Positions 20,092 to 29,246 of a stretch of DNA of 64,000 nt are shown here, piece by piece. Each line of letters begins with the position of its first letter. Position 1 is the first letter of the stretch. Origin of the DNA: an uncultured Litoreibacter sp. (GTDB taxonomy: Bacteria; Pseudomonadota; Alphaproteobacteria; Rhodobacterales; Rhodobacteraceae). A program made the translations under genes and the position numbers. The stretch covers positions 186,001 to 250,000 of the forward strand of contig CANLQL010000001.1 of assembly GCA_947493265.1 (NCBI GenBank), read 5' to 3'. The notes beneath the pieces are model-generated. The model had not been told where the DNA came from. It saw only the letters and a list, made by a program, of their open reading frames with translations, and made no database searches.

Positions 20092-21649
20092 GCCAAACTT
20101 CGACGCGCCGGTTTGCAGCACGACCCCAGGCGGTATCATCGCACGCCATCGGAAGGGCTTCGCCAAAAGCTTCAACCGTCATGTTGATCCGGGACAGGGT
20201 TGCATCCGCGGCAGCATCTTTGACCAACGCCAGCACTTCTTCTGCGCGACGATTGGCTAGCCGCAGGTTTGCGCCGGATGCACCTTCGCTATCACTGAAG
20301 CCGACAAACAAAAGCTCCCGGTCATCGAAGACCCCTAGCTCCATCGCTCTGGCAAGTCGCAGGACGTTTTCGCGTGATTTGGCGTCAAGCTCGCTTGATC
20401 CGTCCCGGAACCGAAAGGTCGTCGACAAGCGATCCAATTGACCCAAGACAGATACCATCCGCTGCAATTCCTTCAGCGACACGTCTTCACCGGCCATTTG
20501 AATGGCAAGCGCCAGGCGGTCGCCTTGGTTTTGGAAATTGGTACTGCGAACGGACTGATCCACGAAGCCTACCCGCCGGATCACCGTATCGGACGCAGTG
20601 GAGGCGACAAAATCGATGAATTCGCGTCCAACCAAGGGCAACCGTCGCGCAGGCGTAAAGAACATAAGGGGCAGGATCAGCGGATAGTCTTCATTGCGCA
20701 GCGACTCGAGGCTTGGCCGCTGTTCGAACCCACAATTGCCTTTGATCGACAGAATGTCGGCATTGCCCACCTGACTGAGGGTCGACAAAGCGACCGACGA
20801 AATATCCGCAGCGACAGTGTCTGACAGGTCTTCCAAAGACGCAAACGAGGCCGCAGGTGTATCAAGCGTTTTGCCATATTGCGCTGAAATAGAGTCTTTC
20901 AAAGCGACCACAAGGCCGTTCAACTCTCCCGGAAGCACAATCTTTATCGGAACGTCCGGCCCGCCGAATTCGGACCAGTTTTCAACCTCGCCCGCAAAAA
21001 CAGAGGCCAATTCATCCAGGCTCAACGCACGAACGGGCAAAGACGGTGACTTCAACGCCGCGATCCCATCAAGCGCGACAACTCGGCCGCGGCGGTTTTC
21101 AAGCAGATTTCCGACACCTGCTGATTGCGCCATCTCCAATTCGCGCGGGTCAGGTTCCCGCAACACCATTGCGATATCGGCGGCCTCCGCGATCAGGTCG
21201 GCGAAACCTTCCGAAGTCGTGGTGGACCGCAGGCCGAACCGCGCAATCTCTCGGTCTTGGTCGCTCATCACGAAGGTGGAATGGGTGTCATCAGCGACTT
21301 CCCGCAGGACGGAATAGCCGTTTCGATCCGCAAAAGCCTGTAGCAGGGCTGGGACCAGAAGGTCGCCCATTAGTCTTGATCCGGAAAGATTTACTTCTGC
21401 GACATAGGCCTCAAGGTTCGGACAACCGATGCCTTCACAGACAACGCCTTGCGCATCGACCGTCAAAAGTCCGTATTTTGTTTCAACGCGGAAAAACTCT
21501 CCATCGAAACTCAGCAGGCTGCCTTCCAATTGGATTGATCCATCGCGGGAGGTAAGCTTCACATCTTCAGATTGCGCCCAAACCTGGCCCGGCAACGCGG
21601 ACCACAGCGCAATAGCGGCCGTGCTCAGAAATCTCTTGAGTGTGTGCAA
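20084..21649 (-). CDS. Phosphate-binding-like periplasmic protein fused to an OmpA domain
   Basis: A 521-residue exported protein with a signal peptide (MHTLKRFLSTAAIALWSALP, cleaved after about residue 25). The middle part (about residues 70-370) looks like a PstS-type periplasmic binding fold, with IVLPGELNGLVVALKDSIS and LILPLMFFTPA. The C-terminal 130 residues form an OmpA-like peptidoglycan-binding domain with LFVGFSDSEGASGANLRLANRR and ANRRVEVWLK. The combination suggests a cell-wall-anchored ligand-binding or sensor protein. It follows the 275-residue gene after 13 bases, and both lie downstream of secA on the same strand. Confidence 0.82.
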   Translation of the reverse strand: MHTLKRFLSTAAIALWSALPGQVWAQSEDVKLTSRDGSIQLEGSLLSFDGEFFRVETKYGLLTVDAQGVVCEGIGCPNLEAYVAEVNLSGSRLMGDLLVPALLQAFADRNGYSVLREVADDTHSTFVMSDQDREIARFGLRSTTTSEGFADLIAEAADIAMVLREPDPRELEMAQSAGVGNLLENRRGRVVALDGIAALKSPSLPVRALSLDELASVFAGEVENWSEFGGPDVPIKIVLPGELNGLVVALKDSISAQYGKTLDTPAASFASLEDLSDTVAADISSVALSTLSQVGNADILSIKGNCGFEQRPSLESLRNEDYPLILPLMFFTPARRLPLVGREFIDFVASTASDTVIRRVGFVDQSVRSTNFQNQGDRLALAIQMAGEDVSLKELQRMVSVLGQLDRLSTTFRFRDGSSELDAKSRENVLRLARAMELGVFDDRELLFVGFSDSEGASGANLRLANRRAEEVLALVKDAAADATLSRINMTVEAFGEALPMACDDTAWGRAANRRVEVWLK

Positions 21650-21662
21650 TCGTCTGCCCGCG

Positions 21663-22490
21663 CTAGTCCTCAGCGAGAATTAGGTCCTGTAGAACATTCT
21701 TCAACACCATACTCGTTCCGATCCGCGAGCAACCCGGTGCCGCAATGGACAAAGCATACTCAACAGCAGGTTGGTTGTGAAGCACGCGCCGCACTTTGCC
21801 GTAGCGATTTTCCAAACAGTTACCTTCGGTAATCTGTGATGCGATGACCAGGCGATCAACAGCCGTGAAGCGACGCGCTGATTGCGGCTTCGTCACGACG
21901 TCGATCACATGCCCCGTCCCGTCACCCAAGCGGATGATGTTGCGGTCTTTCGCGGATCCGTCTGAGAAGCTGACACGCGCCATTTCTCCATCGAACCACT
22001 CCACCGCGACACGATTTATGCCCCCAGCATCGTCGCTAGGTATAGATCGTGAAATCGCGCTTCCATCACGAAATTTAGACTCTATTGCACCTGAAAAATC
22101 AAGAATTGGCATCTCGAACACTGCCGATCCAGTATCGTCAGTGCGCAGATCAAAGGCCAACCCAGCGTGGGAAATCTTGATTTGCTCCGACCGTCTGCAA
22201 GGAAGATCAAGGGACACCAAAACGGTTTGATCCGGTCGCGGTGTCAATGTCAGGTTTTCGCTGCAAGCGATGCCGAAAGCGTTCCGGGCATTCTGGTTTT
22301 GGAGGATCGTTCCGACCTGATCGCTAGCCTCAAGATCAAAGGACCTTGCATCAGGAATTGCCTGAAATGCGTTCTGATTTGGCGGGATAGAGGGAAAGAT
22401 TGGCGTTTCGTTGGGTTCCGACGCCAAAAGCGGCGCACTGGCACATATCCCAATGCACACCGCGAAAACGGTTTTTATGTAACTGCTCAT
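21663..22490 (-). CDS. Exported protein, unknown function
   Basis: A 275-residue protein with a signal peptide cleaved near ALLASEP (residue 24). It contains four cysteines in the mature part (GIACSEN, LPCRRSE, GNCLENRYG, APGCSRIG), spaced so that two disulphides are likely in the periplasm. The middle part is beta-rich. I do not recognise a functional domain; close relatives in Rhodobacteraceae are often labelled 'translocase', probably only because secA is next door. It forms a pair with the downstream PstS-OmpA fusion gene. Confidence 0.75.
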   Translation of the reverse strand: MSSYIKTVFAVCIGICASAPLLASEPNETPIFPSIPPNQNAFQAIPDARSFDLEASDQVGTILQNQNARNAFGIACSENLTLTPRPDQTVLVSLDLPCRRSEQIKISHAGLAFDLRTDDTGSAVFEMPILDFSGAIESKFRDGSAISRSIPSDDAGGINRVAVEWFDGEMARVSFSDGSAKDRNIIRLGDGTGHVIDVVTKPQSARRFTAVDRLVIASQITEGNCLENRYGKVRRVLHNQPAVEYALSIAAPGCSRIGTSMVLKNVLQDLILAED

Positions 22491-22568
22491 TTGCCTGCCT
22501 AGCCGAGTATTCTCGTTGCTGAGGGCAGGGTGAGGCCGCTACGACCTCAAGTCAATGGGGCTCAGAAA

Positions 22569-25259
22569 TCAGCCGAGCTGACCGTGACAATGTTTGAACT
22601 TCTTGCCTGACCCACAGGGACATTCGGCATTTCGGCCCGGATTGCCCCATGTTGATGGGTCATCTTCAACGAAACCTTCTGCCGGTTCGGAAACTTTTGG
22701 CGTTTCAGGTTGTGCGATCCCTGCAGCAGCTTGTTGCTGTGCCAAGAACTGTTCCATCATTTGCTTTTGTTCTGCCTCGCTCAGCGGACGAACTTGCGAA
22801 AGTTTCTGCGACACGTCTTCGCGAAGGGAATCAAGCAAACCTTCGAACAATTGGAAGCTTTCGGTCTTATACTCGTTCAGCGGATCACGTTGCGCATAGC
22901 CGCGGAACCCAACAACAGAGCGCAAATGCTCCAGCTTCAGCAGGTGTTCGCGCCATTTGCCATCGATTGTCTGCAAAAGTAGCTGCTTTTCGATGTTGCG
23001 CATCGTTTCCGGACCAAAGTCGATGGCCTTTTTCGCCATGAACTTATCAACCGATTTATAAAGGCGTTCGGTGATTTCGTCGTCGTCGACACCCTCTTCA
23101 TCTGCCCAGTCAACAACAGGCACATCGATGCCCAGTTTTTCCAGAACCGCACCGCGCAGACCTTCCGTATCCCATTGATCTGCATAGGTTTTTGGTGGCA
23201 TATATTCGTCAACCAGATCATCGATGACCTGATGGCGCATATCGCGGGTGATTTCGTTTACCTCTTCGGATTTCATGATCTCGAGACGCTGACCAAAGAT
23301 GGCTTTACGCTGGTCGTTCATCACATCATCGAATTTCAGCAACTGCTTCCGAATGTCGAAGTTGCGTCCTTCAACTTTGGCCTGCGCGCGTTCAAGCGAC
23401 TTGTTGACCCAAGGGTGCACGATGGCTTCGCCCTCTTTCATCCCCAAGGTAGACAGCATTTTATCAAGCCGGTCGGACCCGAAAATCCGCATCAGATCAT
23501 CTTCCAGCGACAGGAAGAATGACGATCTACCAGGGTCGCCCTGACGACCGGAACGGCCGCGCAGCTGGTTGTCGATCCGACGGCTTTCGTGACGTTCCGT
23601 GGCAAGAACGAACAGACCGCCTGCGGCTTTAACAGCCTCTTCGGCTTTCTCCTGCTCTGCTTCCATTTGCTGGCGAATATCTTCGGGATCGGCGTCCGGA
23701 TGGGCGGCAATCTCTTCCATAATTGCAAACTCGACATTGCCACCAAGCTTAATGTCGGTGCCGCGACCCGCCATGTTGGTGGCGATCGTAACAGACCCTA
23801 ACTTACCAGCATTTGCGACGATCTGCGCTTCTTTCTCATGCTGACGGGCGTTGAGAACATTATGCTCAACCCCAGCTTCGGTCAGCAATTGCGACAAATA
23901 TTCGGATTTCTCGATTGAGGTTGTGCCGACAAGAACCGGTTGGCCTTTTCCGTGCGCTTCCTTGATCTGTTCGACAATCGCGGCAAATTTTTCTGCTGCT
24001 GTGCGGTAAATCGCGTCATGCTCATCAACCCGCGCGATCGGCCGGTTCGTCGGAACTTCGACAACGCCCAATCCGTAGATTTCGGAGAACTCCTCAGCTT
24101 CCGTCAAAGCGGTCCCGGTCATACCGGCAAGCTTGTCATATAGGCGGAAATAGTTCTGGAAGGTCACAGAGGCCAAGGTGACGTTTTCAGGCTGAATCGC
24201 GCAGTTTTCCTTCGCCTCGATGGCTTGATGTAGGCCCCCGGACAAACGCCGTCCCGCCATCATGCGGCCTGTAAATTCATCAACCAGGACAACTTCGTTG
24301 TTGCGGACCATATAGTCCTTGTCCTTCTTGAACGCCTTGTGGGCTTTCAACGCTTCGGTGACGTGGTGCACCAGCGTGGTGCTTTCCGGGTCGTAAAGCG
24401 ATTGACCTTCGGGCAGAAGCTCCATCTCTTGCAGGCGCTGTTCGATGAAATCATTGCCTTCATCCGTGATCGTCACAACGCGCGTTTTTTCATCCAGCGA
24501 GAAGTGTTCTTCGGTAATTTCAGGGATCAGTTTGTCGATAGTCACATATAGTTCTGACCGGTCCTCGGACGGGCCAGAAATAATCAAAGGCGTCCGTGCT
24601 TCATCGATCAGAATAGAGTCTACTTCGTCGACAATCGCGAAATAGTGGTCCCGCTGGTGCATTTGGTTCAGCTCGGACTTCATATTGTCGCGCAGATAAT
24701 CAAACCCAAGTTCATTGTTGGTCGCGTAGGTGATGTCAGCCGCATAGGCTTGCGCTTTTTCATCATCAGGCTGCTGGGGGTAGATGACGCCGGTGGTCAT
24801 ACCCAAAGCGCCATAGACTTTGCCCATCCATTCGCTGTCGCGTTTCGCAAGGTAGTCGTTGACCGTCACGATATGGACGCCGCGTCCGGTCAGCGCGTTC
24901 AAATACGCCGGGAAGGTCGCCACGAGGGTTTTGCCTTCACCTGTCTTCATCTCGGCGATGTTACCTTGATGCAGGAAAATCCCGCCCATCAACTGCGTAT
25001 CAAATGCGCGCAGGCCCAGCGCCCGGCGGGCCGCTTCGCGCACATTGGCGAAAGCTTCCGGTAGAAGATCGTCCAGTGCTTCGCCGTTCTGCGCGCGTTC
25101 GGACAGAGCTTTGGTCTTTGCGATGATGTCATTGTCAGACAGCGCTTCGAACTCCGGCTCAAGCGCGTTGATCTTGGCGATCACAGGACGGATTGCTTTC
25201 ACTTTTCGGTCGTTCGGTGTCCCGAAGACTTTCTTCGAAATCGTTCCAAATCCAAGCAT
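22569..25259 (-). CDS. secA: Preprotein translocase ATPase SecA
   Basis: An 896-residue motor ATPase that drives post-translational secretion through SecYEG. Visible features are Walker A (MKTGEGKTL near residue 105), Walker B-like [12 protein letters not shown], the second nucleotide-binding domain with GTDIKLGGN, the [11 protein letters not shown] arginine-finger region, and the C-terminal zinc motif [13 protein letters not shown] that binds SecB. The start is placed at [10 protein letters not shown] with a GGAG ribosome site; the open frame to 25574 adds 105 unrelated residues. It is divergent from a parvulin gene and shares a 181-base promoter region with it. SecB is encoded at 53565. Confidence 0.97.
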   Translation of the reverse strand: MLGFGTISKKVFGTPNDRKVKAIRPVIAKINALEPEFEALSDNDIIAKTKALSERAQNGEALDDLLPEAFANVREAARRALGLRAFDTQLMGGIFLHQGNIAEMKTGEGKTLVATFPAYLNALTGRGVHIVTVNDYLAKRDSEWMGKVYGALGMTTGVIYPQQPDDEKAQAYAADITYATNNELGFDYLRDNMKSELNQMHQRDHYFAIVDEVDSILIDEARTPLIISGPSEDRSELYVTIDKLIPEITEEHFSLDEKTRVVTITDEGNDFIEQRLQEMELLPEGQSLYDPESTTLVHHVTEALKAHKAFKKDKDYMVRNNEVVLVDEFTGRMMAGRRLSGGLHQAIEAKENCAIQPENVTLASVTFQNYFRLYDKLAGMTGTALTEAEEFSEIYGLGVVEVPTNRPIARVDEHDAIYRTAAEKFAAIVEQIKEAHGKGQPVLVGTTSIEKSEYLSQLLTEAGVEHNVLNARQHEKEAQIVANAGKLGSVTIATNMAGRGTDIKLGGNVEFAIMEEIAAHPDADPEDIRQQMEAEQEKAEEAVKAAGGLFVLATERHESRRIDNQLRGRSGRQGDPGRSSFFLSLEDDLMRIFGSDRLDKMLSTLGMKEGEAIVHPWVNKSLERAQAKVEGRNFDIRKQLLKFDDVMNDQRKAIFGQRLEIMKSEEVNEITRDMRHQVIDDLVDEYMPPKTYADQWDTEGLRGAVLEKLGIDVPVVDWADEEGVDDDEITERLYKSVDKFMAKKAIDFGPETMRNIEKQLLLQTIDGKWREHLLKLEHLRSVVGFRGYAQRDPLNEYKTESFQLFEGLLDSLREDVSQKLSQVRPLSEAEQKQMMEQFLAQQQAAAGIAQPETPKVSEPAEGFVEDDPSTWGNPGRNAECPCGSGKKFKHCHGQLG

Positions 25260-25401
25260 AATTTCTCCGCCCAATCTATGGCTGACATAATCTTGTTCCG
25301 GCTTCGCCTTGCCCCTTGGGCCATCGCACCATATGTCGATGGTCAAGACTTGGGCGTCCCAGACCTTTGGCGATGTAAGGGGCGGCTGGATTAGTGTCAA
25401 C

Positions 25402-25420
25402 GGCGCGAGGATGTCGCGCC
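25402..25420 (+). promoter_or_regulatory. GC-rich hairpin in the secA-parvulin intergenic region
   Basis: A perfect 7-bp inverted repeat (25402-25408 with 25414-25420, five-base loop) lies 20 bases before the parvulin start in the shared 181-base divergent region. It has no T run, so it is not a terminator; a 5' leader hairpin or protein site is possible. Evidence is the inverted repeat alone. Confidence 0.3.
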
Positions 25421-25440
25421 CCTTTGGAGCAATCATTATT

Positions 25441-26280
25441 ATGGGAAAATTCTCTACACTTCTGCGTGCATCTGGGCTTGCAGTCACCGTCGCAATGCCA
25501 GCCGCTGCGCAAGACGCCGATACGGTTATTGCAACGGTCGGTGGCACGGAAATTACACTTGGCCACGTGATCACGCTGAAAAACAGGCTGCCCGAGCAGT
25601 ATCAGCAAGTTCCTGCAGAACAGCTTTATTCCGGCATCGTTGAGCAATTGATCAGCCAGGTTGCCCTGAGCCAACTGCCCGATGTCACAGAGACCAAGCA
25701 AATGACGCTGCTTTTGGAAAATGAGAAATTCGCCTATCTGGCAAGCTCCGCGATCCAGGACGTTCAGGGCAAAGATATCCCGGAAGAAGATATTGAAGCC
25801 GCCTATGCGACGCAGTTCGCCGGATTTGTCGGCAACGAGGAATTCAACGCCTCCCACATTCTGGTCGAAACCGAAGAAGAAGCGCTGGAAATCATCGAAA
25901 TGGTCGAAGGTGGTGAAGATTTTGCCGAATTGGCAAAAGCCAAGTCGACAGGCCCAAGCGGGCCAAATGGTGGCCAACTGGGCTGGTTCGGACTGGGCGC
26001 GATGGTGCCTGAATTTGAAACTGCGGTTGTCGCGATGGAAAATGAATCTGTGTCCGCCCCGGTGCAAACCCAGTTTGGCTGGCACGTCATTCGCCGCAAT
26101 GACAGCCGGACAACAAGTGCGCCAACCTTGGATCAAGTACGCCCCGACATCGAAGCTGAACTGCGTGCCGATATGGTGCGTGCGTTTATCGATGACGCGG
26201 TTGCTGCAACGACCATCGAACGCACCGAGATGGAGATTGACCCCGCCTTGATCAATCGGGCAGATTTGCTCGACGAATAA
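25441..26280 (+). CDS. Periplasmic peptidyl-prolyl isomerase, parvulin type
   Basis: A 279-residue exported foldase. The start is placed at [12 protein letters not shown], giving a signal peptide cleaved after PAAAQ near residue 24; the frame is open upstream to 25309, but those residues hold no signal peptide. A SurA/PrsA-like N-terminal helical region precedes the rotamase domain with [40 protein letters not shown] and [12 protein letters not shown]. It probably catalyses proline isomerisation of exported proteins, which suits its place beside secA. argJ and mutT follow on the same strand. Confidence 0.9.
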   Translation: MGKFSTLLRASGLAVTVAMPAAAQDADTVIATVGGTEITLGHVITLKNRLPEQYQQVPAEQLYSGIVEQLISQVALSQLPDVTETKQMTLLLENEKFAYLASSAIQDVQGKDIPEEDIEAAYATQFAGFVGNEEFNASHILVETEEEALEIIEMVEGGEDFAELAKAKSTGPSGPNGGQLGWFGLGAMVPEFETAVVAMENESVSAPVQTQFGWHVIRRNDSRTTSAPTLDQVRPDIEAELRADMVRAFIDDAVAATTIERTEMEIDPALINRADLLDE

Positions 26281-26303
26281 ACTGTCGGCTGTCTGGGTCT
26301 ATC

Positions 26304-27539
26304 ATGGCAAAAATCACGAAAACCTCTCCCCTTGCGCCAAGCGGGGGGTTTGCGGCGCTTCCGGTTATTGACGGTGTGTCCTTTTCTGCCGTTGCCGCCG
26401 GCGTCAAATATCAGGGCCGCAAGGATGTGATGTTGGCACGGATCGCCCCGCATAGTGCGATTGCCGGTGTCTTCACACGATCTTCAACCCGGTCTGCCCC
26501 GGTTCTTGATTGTCAGGAAAAACTTGGGGTTGTCACTGACCTCGACAAGGGGTTCGCGTTTCTGGTGAACTCCGGAAATTCCAACGCGTTCACTGGCCGC
26601 AATGGCACTGCCGCCGTTGAAAAAATCACCAGCACAACGGCAGAAACCCTCTCCATACCCGTTGCGCATGTCTACACCGCGTCCACGGGCGTCATCGGGG
26701 AGCCGCTCGCCCATGAAAAGATCACGCAAGCCATGCAGGATCTGAACGCGGGTCTTGCGCCGGAAAAGATTGAAGACGCCGCCGCGGCGATCATGACCAC
26801 GGACACGTTCGCGAAAGGCGCCGGCCGCCAGCTGAAATTTGGTGGCAAGACCGTTTCGATTGCGGGGATTGCAAAAGGTTCCGGGATGATCGCGCCGGAT
26901 ATGGCCACGATGCTGGTTTATATCTTCACTGACGCCAAGATCGCCCAGCCCGAATTGCAGAAGCTGGTCTCTGACCTAAACGCGCGGAGTTTTAATTGCA
27001 TCACAGTCGATAGCGACACGTCCACCTCGGACACGTTGCTGATGGCAGCGACCGGCAAGTCCGGGGTCGATGTCACCGGGAACGATGAATTTGCATCTGC
27101 CCTTGGTGACGTGATGCTGGAACTGGCGCATCTGGTCGTCAAAGACGGCGAGGGGGCCACCAAATTCGTCGAGGTCCGCGTAACAGGGGCCGCTGATGAC
27201 ACCGACGCCAGAATAGTCGCGGGGGCGATCGCAAACTCCCCCTTGGTGAAGACCGCGATTGCAGGCGAGGATCCAAATTGGGGACGCGTCGTTATGGCTG
27301 TCGGAAAATCCGGTGCGCAAGCCGACCGCGATCTTCTGAGCATTCGGTTTGGCGATATACTTGTCGCCGAAAACGGATGGGTGTCGCCAAACTATTCCGA
27401 AGAAGACGCAGCCGCTTACATGCGCGGAACAGATATTGTCATTCAAGCCGATCTGGGGCTCGGAAGCGGGTCCAGCACAATGTGGACCTGTGATCTGACC
27501 CATGGCTATATCTCGATCAATGCGGACTACCGGTCTTGA
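26304..27539 (+). CDS. argJ: Bifunctional glutamate N-acetyltransferase / amino-acid N-acetyltransferase
   Basis: A 411-residue ornithine acetyltransferase that recycles the acetyl group in arginine synthesis and can also make N-acetylglutamate from acetyl-CoA. The autocleavage site is the KGSGMIAPDMATML motif, with Thr202 as the nucleophile at the new N-terminus of the beta chain. NSGNSNAFTG and EDPNWGRVVMAVGKSG are further family signatures. It lies between a parvulin gene and mutT, an arrangement I associate with alphaproteobacteria next to secA. The stop overlaps the TTG start of mutT. Confidence 0.96.
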   Translation: MAKITKTSPLAPSGGFAALPVIDGVSFSAVAAGVKYQGRKDVMLARIAPHSAIAGVFTRSSTRSAPVLDCQEKLGVVTDLDKGFAFLVNSGNSNAFTGRNGTAAVEKITSTTAETLSIPVAHVYTASTGVIGEPLAHEKITQAMQDLNAGLAPEKIEDAAAAIMTTDTFAKGAGRQLKFGGKTVSIAGIAKGSGMIAPDMATMLVYIFTDAKIAQPELQKLVSDLNARSFNCITVDSDTSTSDTLLMAATGKSGVDVTGNDEFASALGDVMLELAHLVVKDGEGATKFVEVRVTGAADDTDARIVAGAIANSPLVKTAIAGEDPNWGRVVMAVGKSGAQADRDLLSIRFGDILVAENGWVSPNYSEEDAAAYMRGTDIVIQADLGLGSGSSTMWTCDLTHGYISINADYRS

Positions 27540-27934
27540 AAACCGTTCTGGTCTCTGCGGTTGCGTTGATTGACCGGGACGGGCGTGTCCTTCTTGCCCA
27601 GCGCCCTGAAGGCAAATCAATGGCCGGTCTCTGGGAATTTCCTGGCGGTAAGGTTGAACCCGGTGAGACGCCTGAAGCTGCCTTGATCCGTGAGCTTGAG
27701 GAAGAGCTTGGGATCAACACCTGGGCCAGCTGTCTTGCCCCCCTGACGTTTGCCAGCCACAGCTATGACGATTTCCACCTTCTGATGCCACTTTTCGCGT
27801 GCCGAAAATGGGAAGGAATCGCCAAACCCCGGGAAGGGCAGACACTTGCTTGGGCAAAGGCGAATGAGCTTAAAAACTATGCAATGCCCGCCGCAGACAT
27901 CCCCTTGATCCCGATTCTTCGCGATTGGTTATGA
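27536..27934 (+). CDS. mutT: 8-oxo-dGTP diphosphatase (MutT, Nudix)
   Basis: A 132-residue Nudix hydrolase that cleans oxidised guanine nucleotides from the pool. The complete Nudix box runs from Gly38 to Ile60 (GKVEPGETPEAAL followed by RELEEELGI). The start is TTG at 27536, overlapping the argJ stop (TTGA), so translation is coupled to argJ. No ATG lies upstream in frame, and the N-terminus KTVLVSAVALIDRDGRVLLAQR fits the family. Length is the same as E. coli MutT (129). Confidence 0.92.
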   Translation: MKTVLVSAVALIDRDGRVLLAQRPEGKSMAGLWEFPGGKVEPGETPEAALIRELEEELGINTWASCLAPLTFASHSYDDFHLLMPLFACRKWEGIAKPREGQTLAWAKANELKNYAMPAADIPLIPILRDWL

Positions 27935-27947
27935 AAAATCCTAAAAT

Positions 27948-27962
27948 TTAATCAAATTTTAA
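27948..27962 (+). promoter_or_regulatory. CtrA-like operator (TTAA-N7-TTAAC)
   Basis: A perfect match to TTAA-N7-TTAAC, the CtrA consensus, within an 8-bp-arm palindrome (27942-27961). It is in the 125-base gap between mutT and the 40-residue gene, about 97 bases before that gene's ATG. Its distance from the candidate promoter at 28003 is larger than usual for CtrA activation, so its target is uncertain. Confidence 0.5.
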
Positions 27963-28002
27963 CCCTGTATGAGTGAAAATTCGCCTACGGGGGAAAGACT
28001 TG

Positions 28003-28031
28003 TTGAAAATATAGGGAACGCAAGTTCTAAT
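28003..28031 (+). promoter_or_regulatory. Candidate sigma-70-type promoter for the 40-residue gene
   Basis: TTGAAA at 28003-28008 and TCTAAT at 28026-28031 are separated by 17 bases, giving a likely start of transcription some 20 bases before the small gene's ATG at 28060. It is a match by eye only, in an AT-rich gap. Confidence 0.4.
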
Positions 28032-28059
28032 AAACAACAGCATAGAAGTGGGGACCGGT

Positions 28060-28182
28060 ATGCTTAAAACAATCACAATTGGCAGCTGCGTGTCGATTCA
28101 GGGGATATTTGTAAAAGCTCTCGAAAATGGGCGCATTCGCGTTCAAATCGGGAAATCTTTTTTTGACGGCTACCCCGTCTAG
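28060..28182 (+). CDS. 40-residue conserved-looking small protein
   Basis: A 40-residue open frame (MLKTITIGSCVSIQG... ending in GKSFFDGYPV) with a GGGGA ribosome-like site and its own promoter-like sequence. Its composition is that of a real small beta-rich protein: alternating hydrophobic residues, one cysteine at position 10 and no membrane segment. It has a single in-frame stop that overlaps the hemH stop exactly at CTAG, so the two convergent genes share termination bases. I recall similar short proteins next to hemH in other Rhodobacteraceae, but cannot verify that here. No function can be assigned. A CtrA-like site lies upstream. Confidence 0.65.
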   Translation: MLKTITIGSCVSIQGIFVKALENGRIRVQIGKSFFDGYPV

Positions 28183-29246
28183 ATCCAGCCCTTAAGATTC
28201 TCATCGATAACTGACGTCAGTGCTCCAATATGGGCATCGTCGTCATTGAGGCATGGAATATAGGTGAACTGCTCACCACCAGCCTCTTCAAAGCTTTCCT
28301 TGATCTCTTCGTTAATCTCTTCCAGCGTCTCGATGCAGTCGGATGAAAATGCCGGCGCGCAAACCGCAATCTTCTTTTTCCCAGCCTCAGCAAGGCGGGC
28401 GACCTCCTCAACAGTGTAAGGTTTCAACCATTCCTCCGGCCCAAAGCGGGATTGGAACGTGGTCACGATATCGCTGTCTTCCCAGCCCAAACGCTCTTTC
28501 AATAGCCGCGTCGTTTTCTGGCATTGGCAATGGTAAGGATCGCCTTCCATCAAATAGCGTTTTGGCACGCCGTGATAGGAACAGACCAATACATCGGGGC
28601 GATCTTCAATGTTGGCATAGGCCGTCTCGATAGAGGTCGCCAAAGCGTCGATATACCCGGGATCATCAAAATAGGCCGGGATCGTCCGCACGGAAGGTTG
28701 CCATTTTTCTTCCATCAAGGCGCGGAACAGCTGGTCATTTGCCGTCGCAGATGTTGCGCCAGCGTAGTGCGGGTATAGCGGGAAGAACACGATCTTGTCG
28801 CATCCACGCTCAATCATCTGCCGCACTTTGGACTTCGTTGACGGGTTGCCGTAGCGCATGCAGAAATCGACCTCAATCTGATCTCCGTATTTCGCTTTCA
28901 TCACAGCGGTAATTTTCGCCGTCTGGGCCTTGGTGATCGTCAACAGCGGGCTTTCGCCCTGATCATGGTTCCAGATACTCTTATACGCAGCGCCTGAAGA
29001 AAACGGCCGCTTTGTCAAAATGATAAGTTGCAACAGCGGTTGCCAGACCCAAGGGCTGTAATCGACGACGCGCTTGTCGGACAGGAACTCACCCAAATAA
29101 CGGCGCATCGGCCAATAGGTGTAGTCATCTGGCGTACCAAGGTTGGCCAGCAAGACGCCAACTTTGCCAAATTTCACTTTTGGATGGTCGTCCGGCGCGT
29201 TCGGCAATTCAGTGGCGACTACAGGTTTCGAGGACATCTGGTTCAT
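28179..29246 (-). CDS. hemH: Ferrochelatase
   Basis: A 355-residue enzyme that inserts ferrous iron into protoporphyrin IX, the last step of protoheme synthesis, at the cytoplasmic face of the membrane. Signature stretches are VLLANLGTPDDYTYWPMRRYL near residue 32, SYHGVPKRYLMEGDPYHCQC (catalytic His) near residue 223, and CAPAFSSDCIETLEEI near residue 298. Several cysteines near QCQKT and CAP could bind a cluster, as in some alphaproteobacterial ferrochelatases. Its start overlaps the stop of a methyltransferase gene (ATGA). hemJ, the preceding pathway step, is at 57150. Confidence 0.95.
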   Translation of the reverse strand: MNQMSSKPVVATELPNAPDDHPKVKFGKVGVLLANLGTPDDYTYWPMRRYLGEFLSDKRVVDYSPWVWQPLLQLIILTKRPFSSGAAYKSIWNHDQGESPLLTITKAQTAKITAVMKAKYGDQIEVDFCMRYGNPSTKSKVRQMIERGCDKIVFFPLYPHYAGATSATANDQLFRALMEEKWQPSVRTIPAYFDDPGYIDALATSIETAYANIEDRPDVLVCSYHGVPKRYLMEGDPYHCQCQKTTRLLKERLGWEDSDIVTTFQSRFGPEEWLKPYTVEEVARLAEAGKKKIAVCAPAFSSDCIETLEEINEEIKESFEEAGGEQFTYIPCLNDDDAHIGALTSVIDENLKGWI

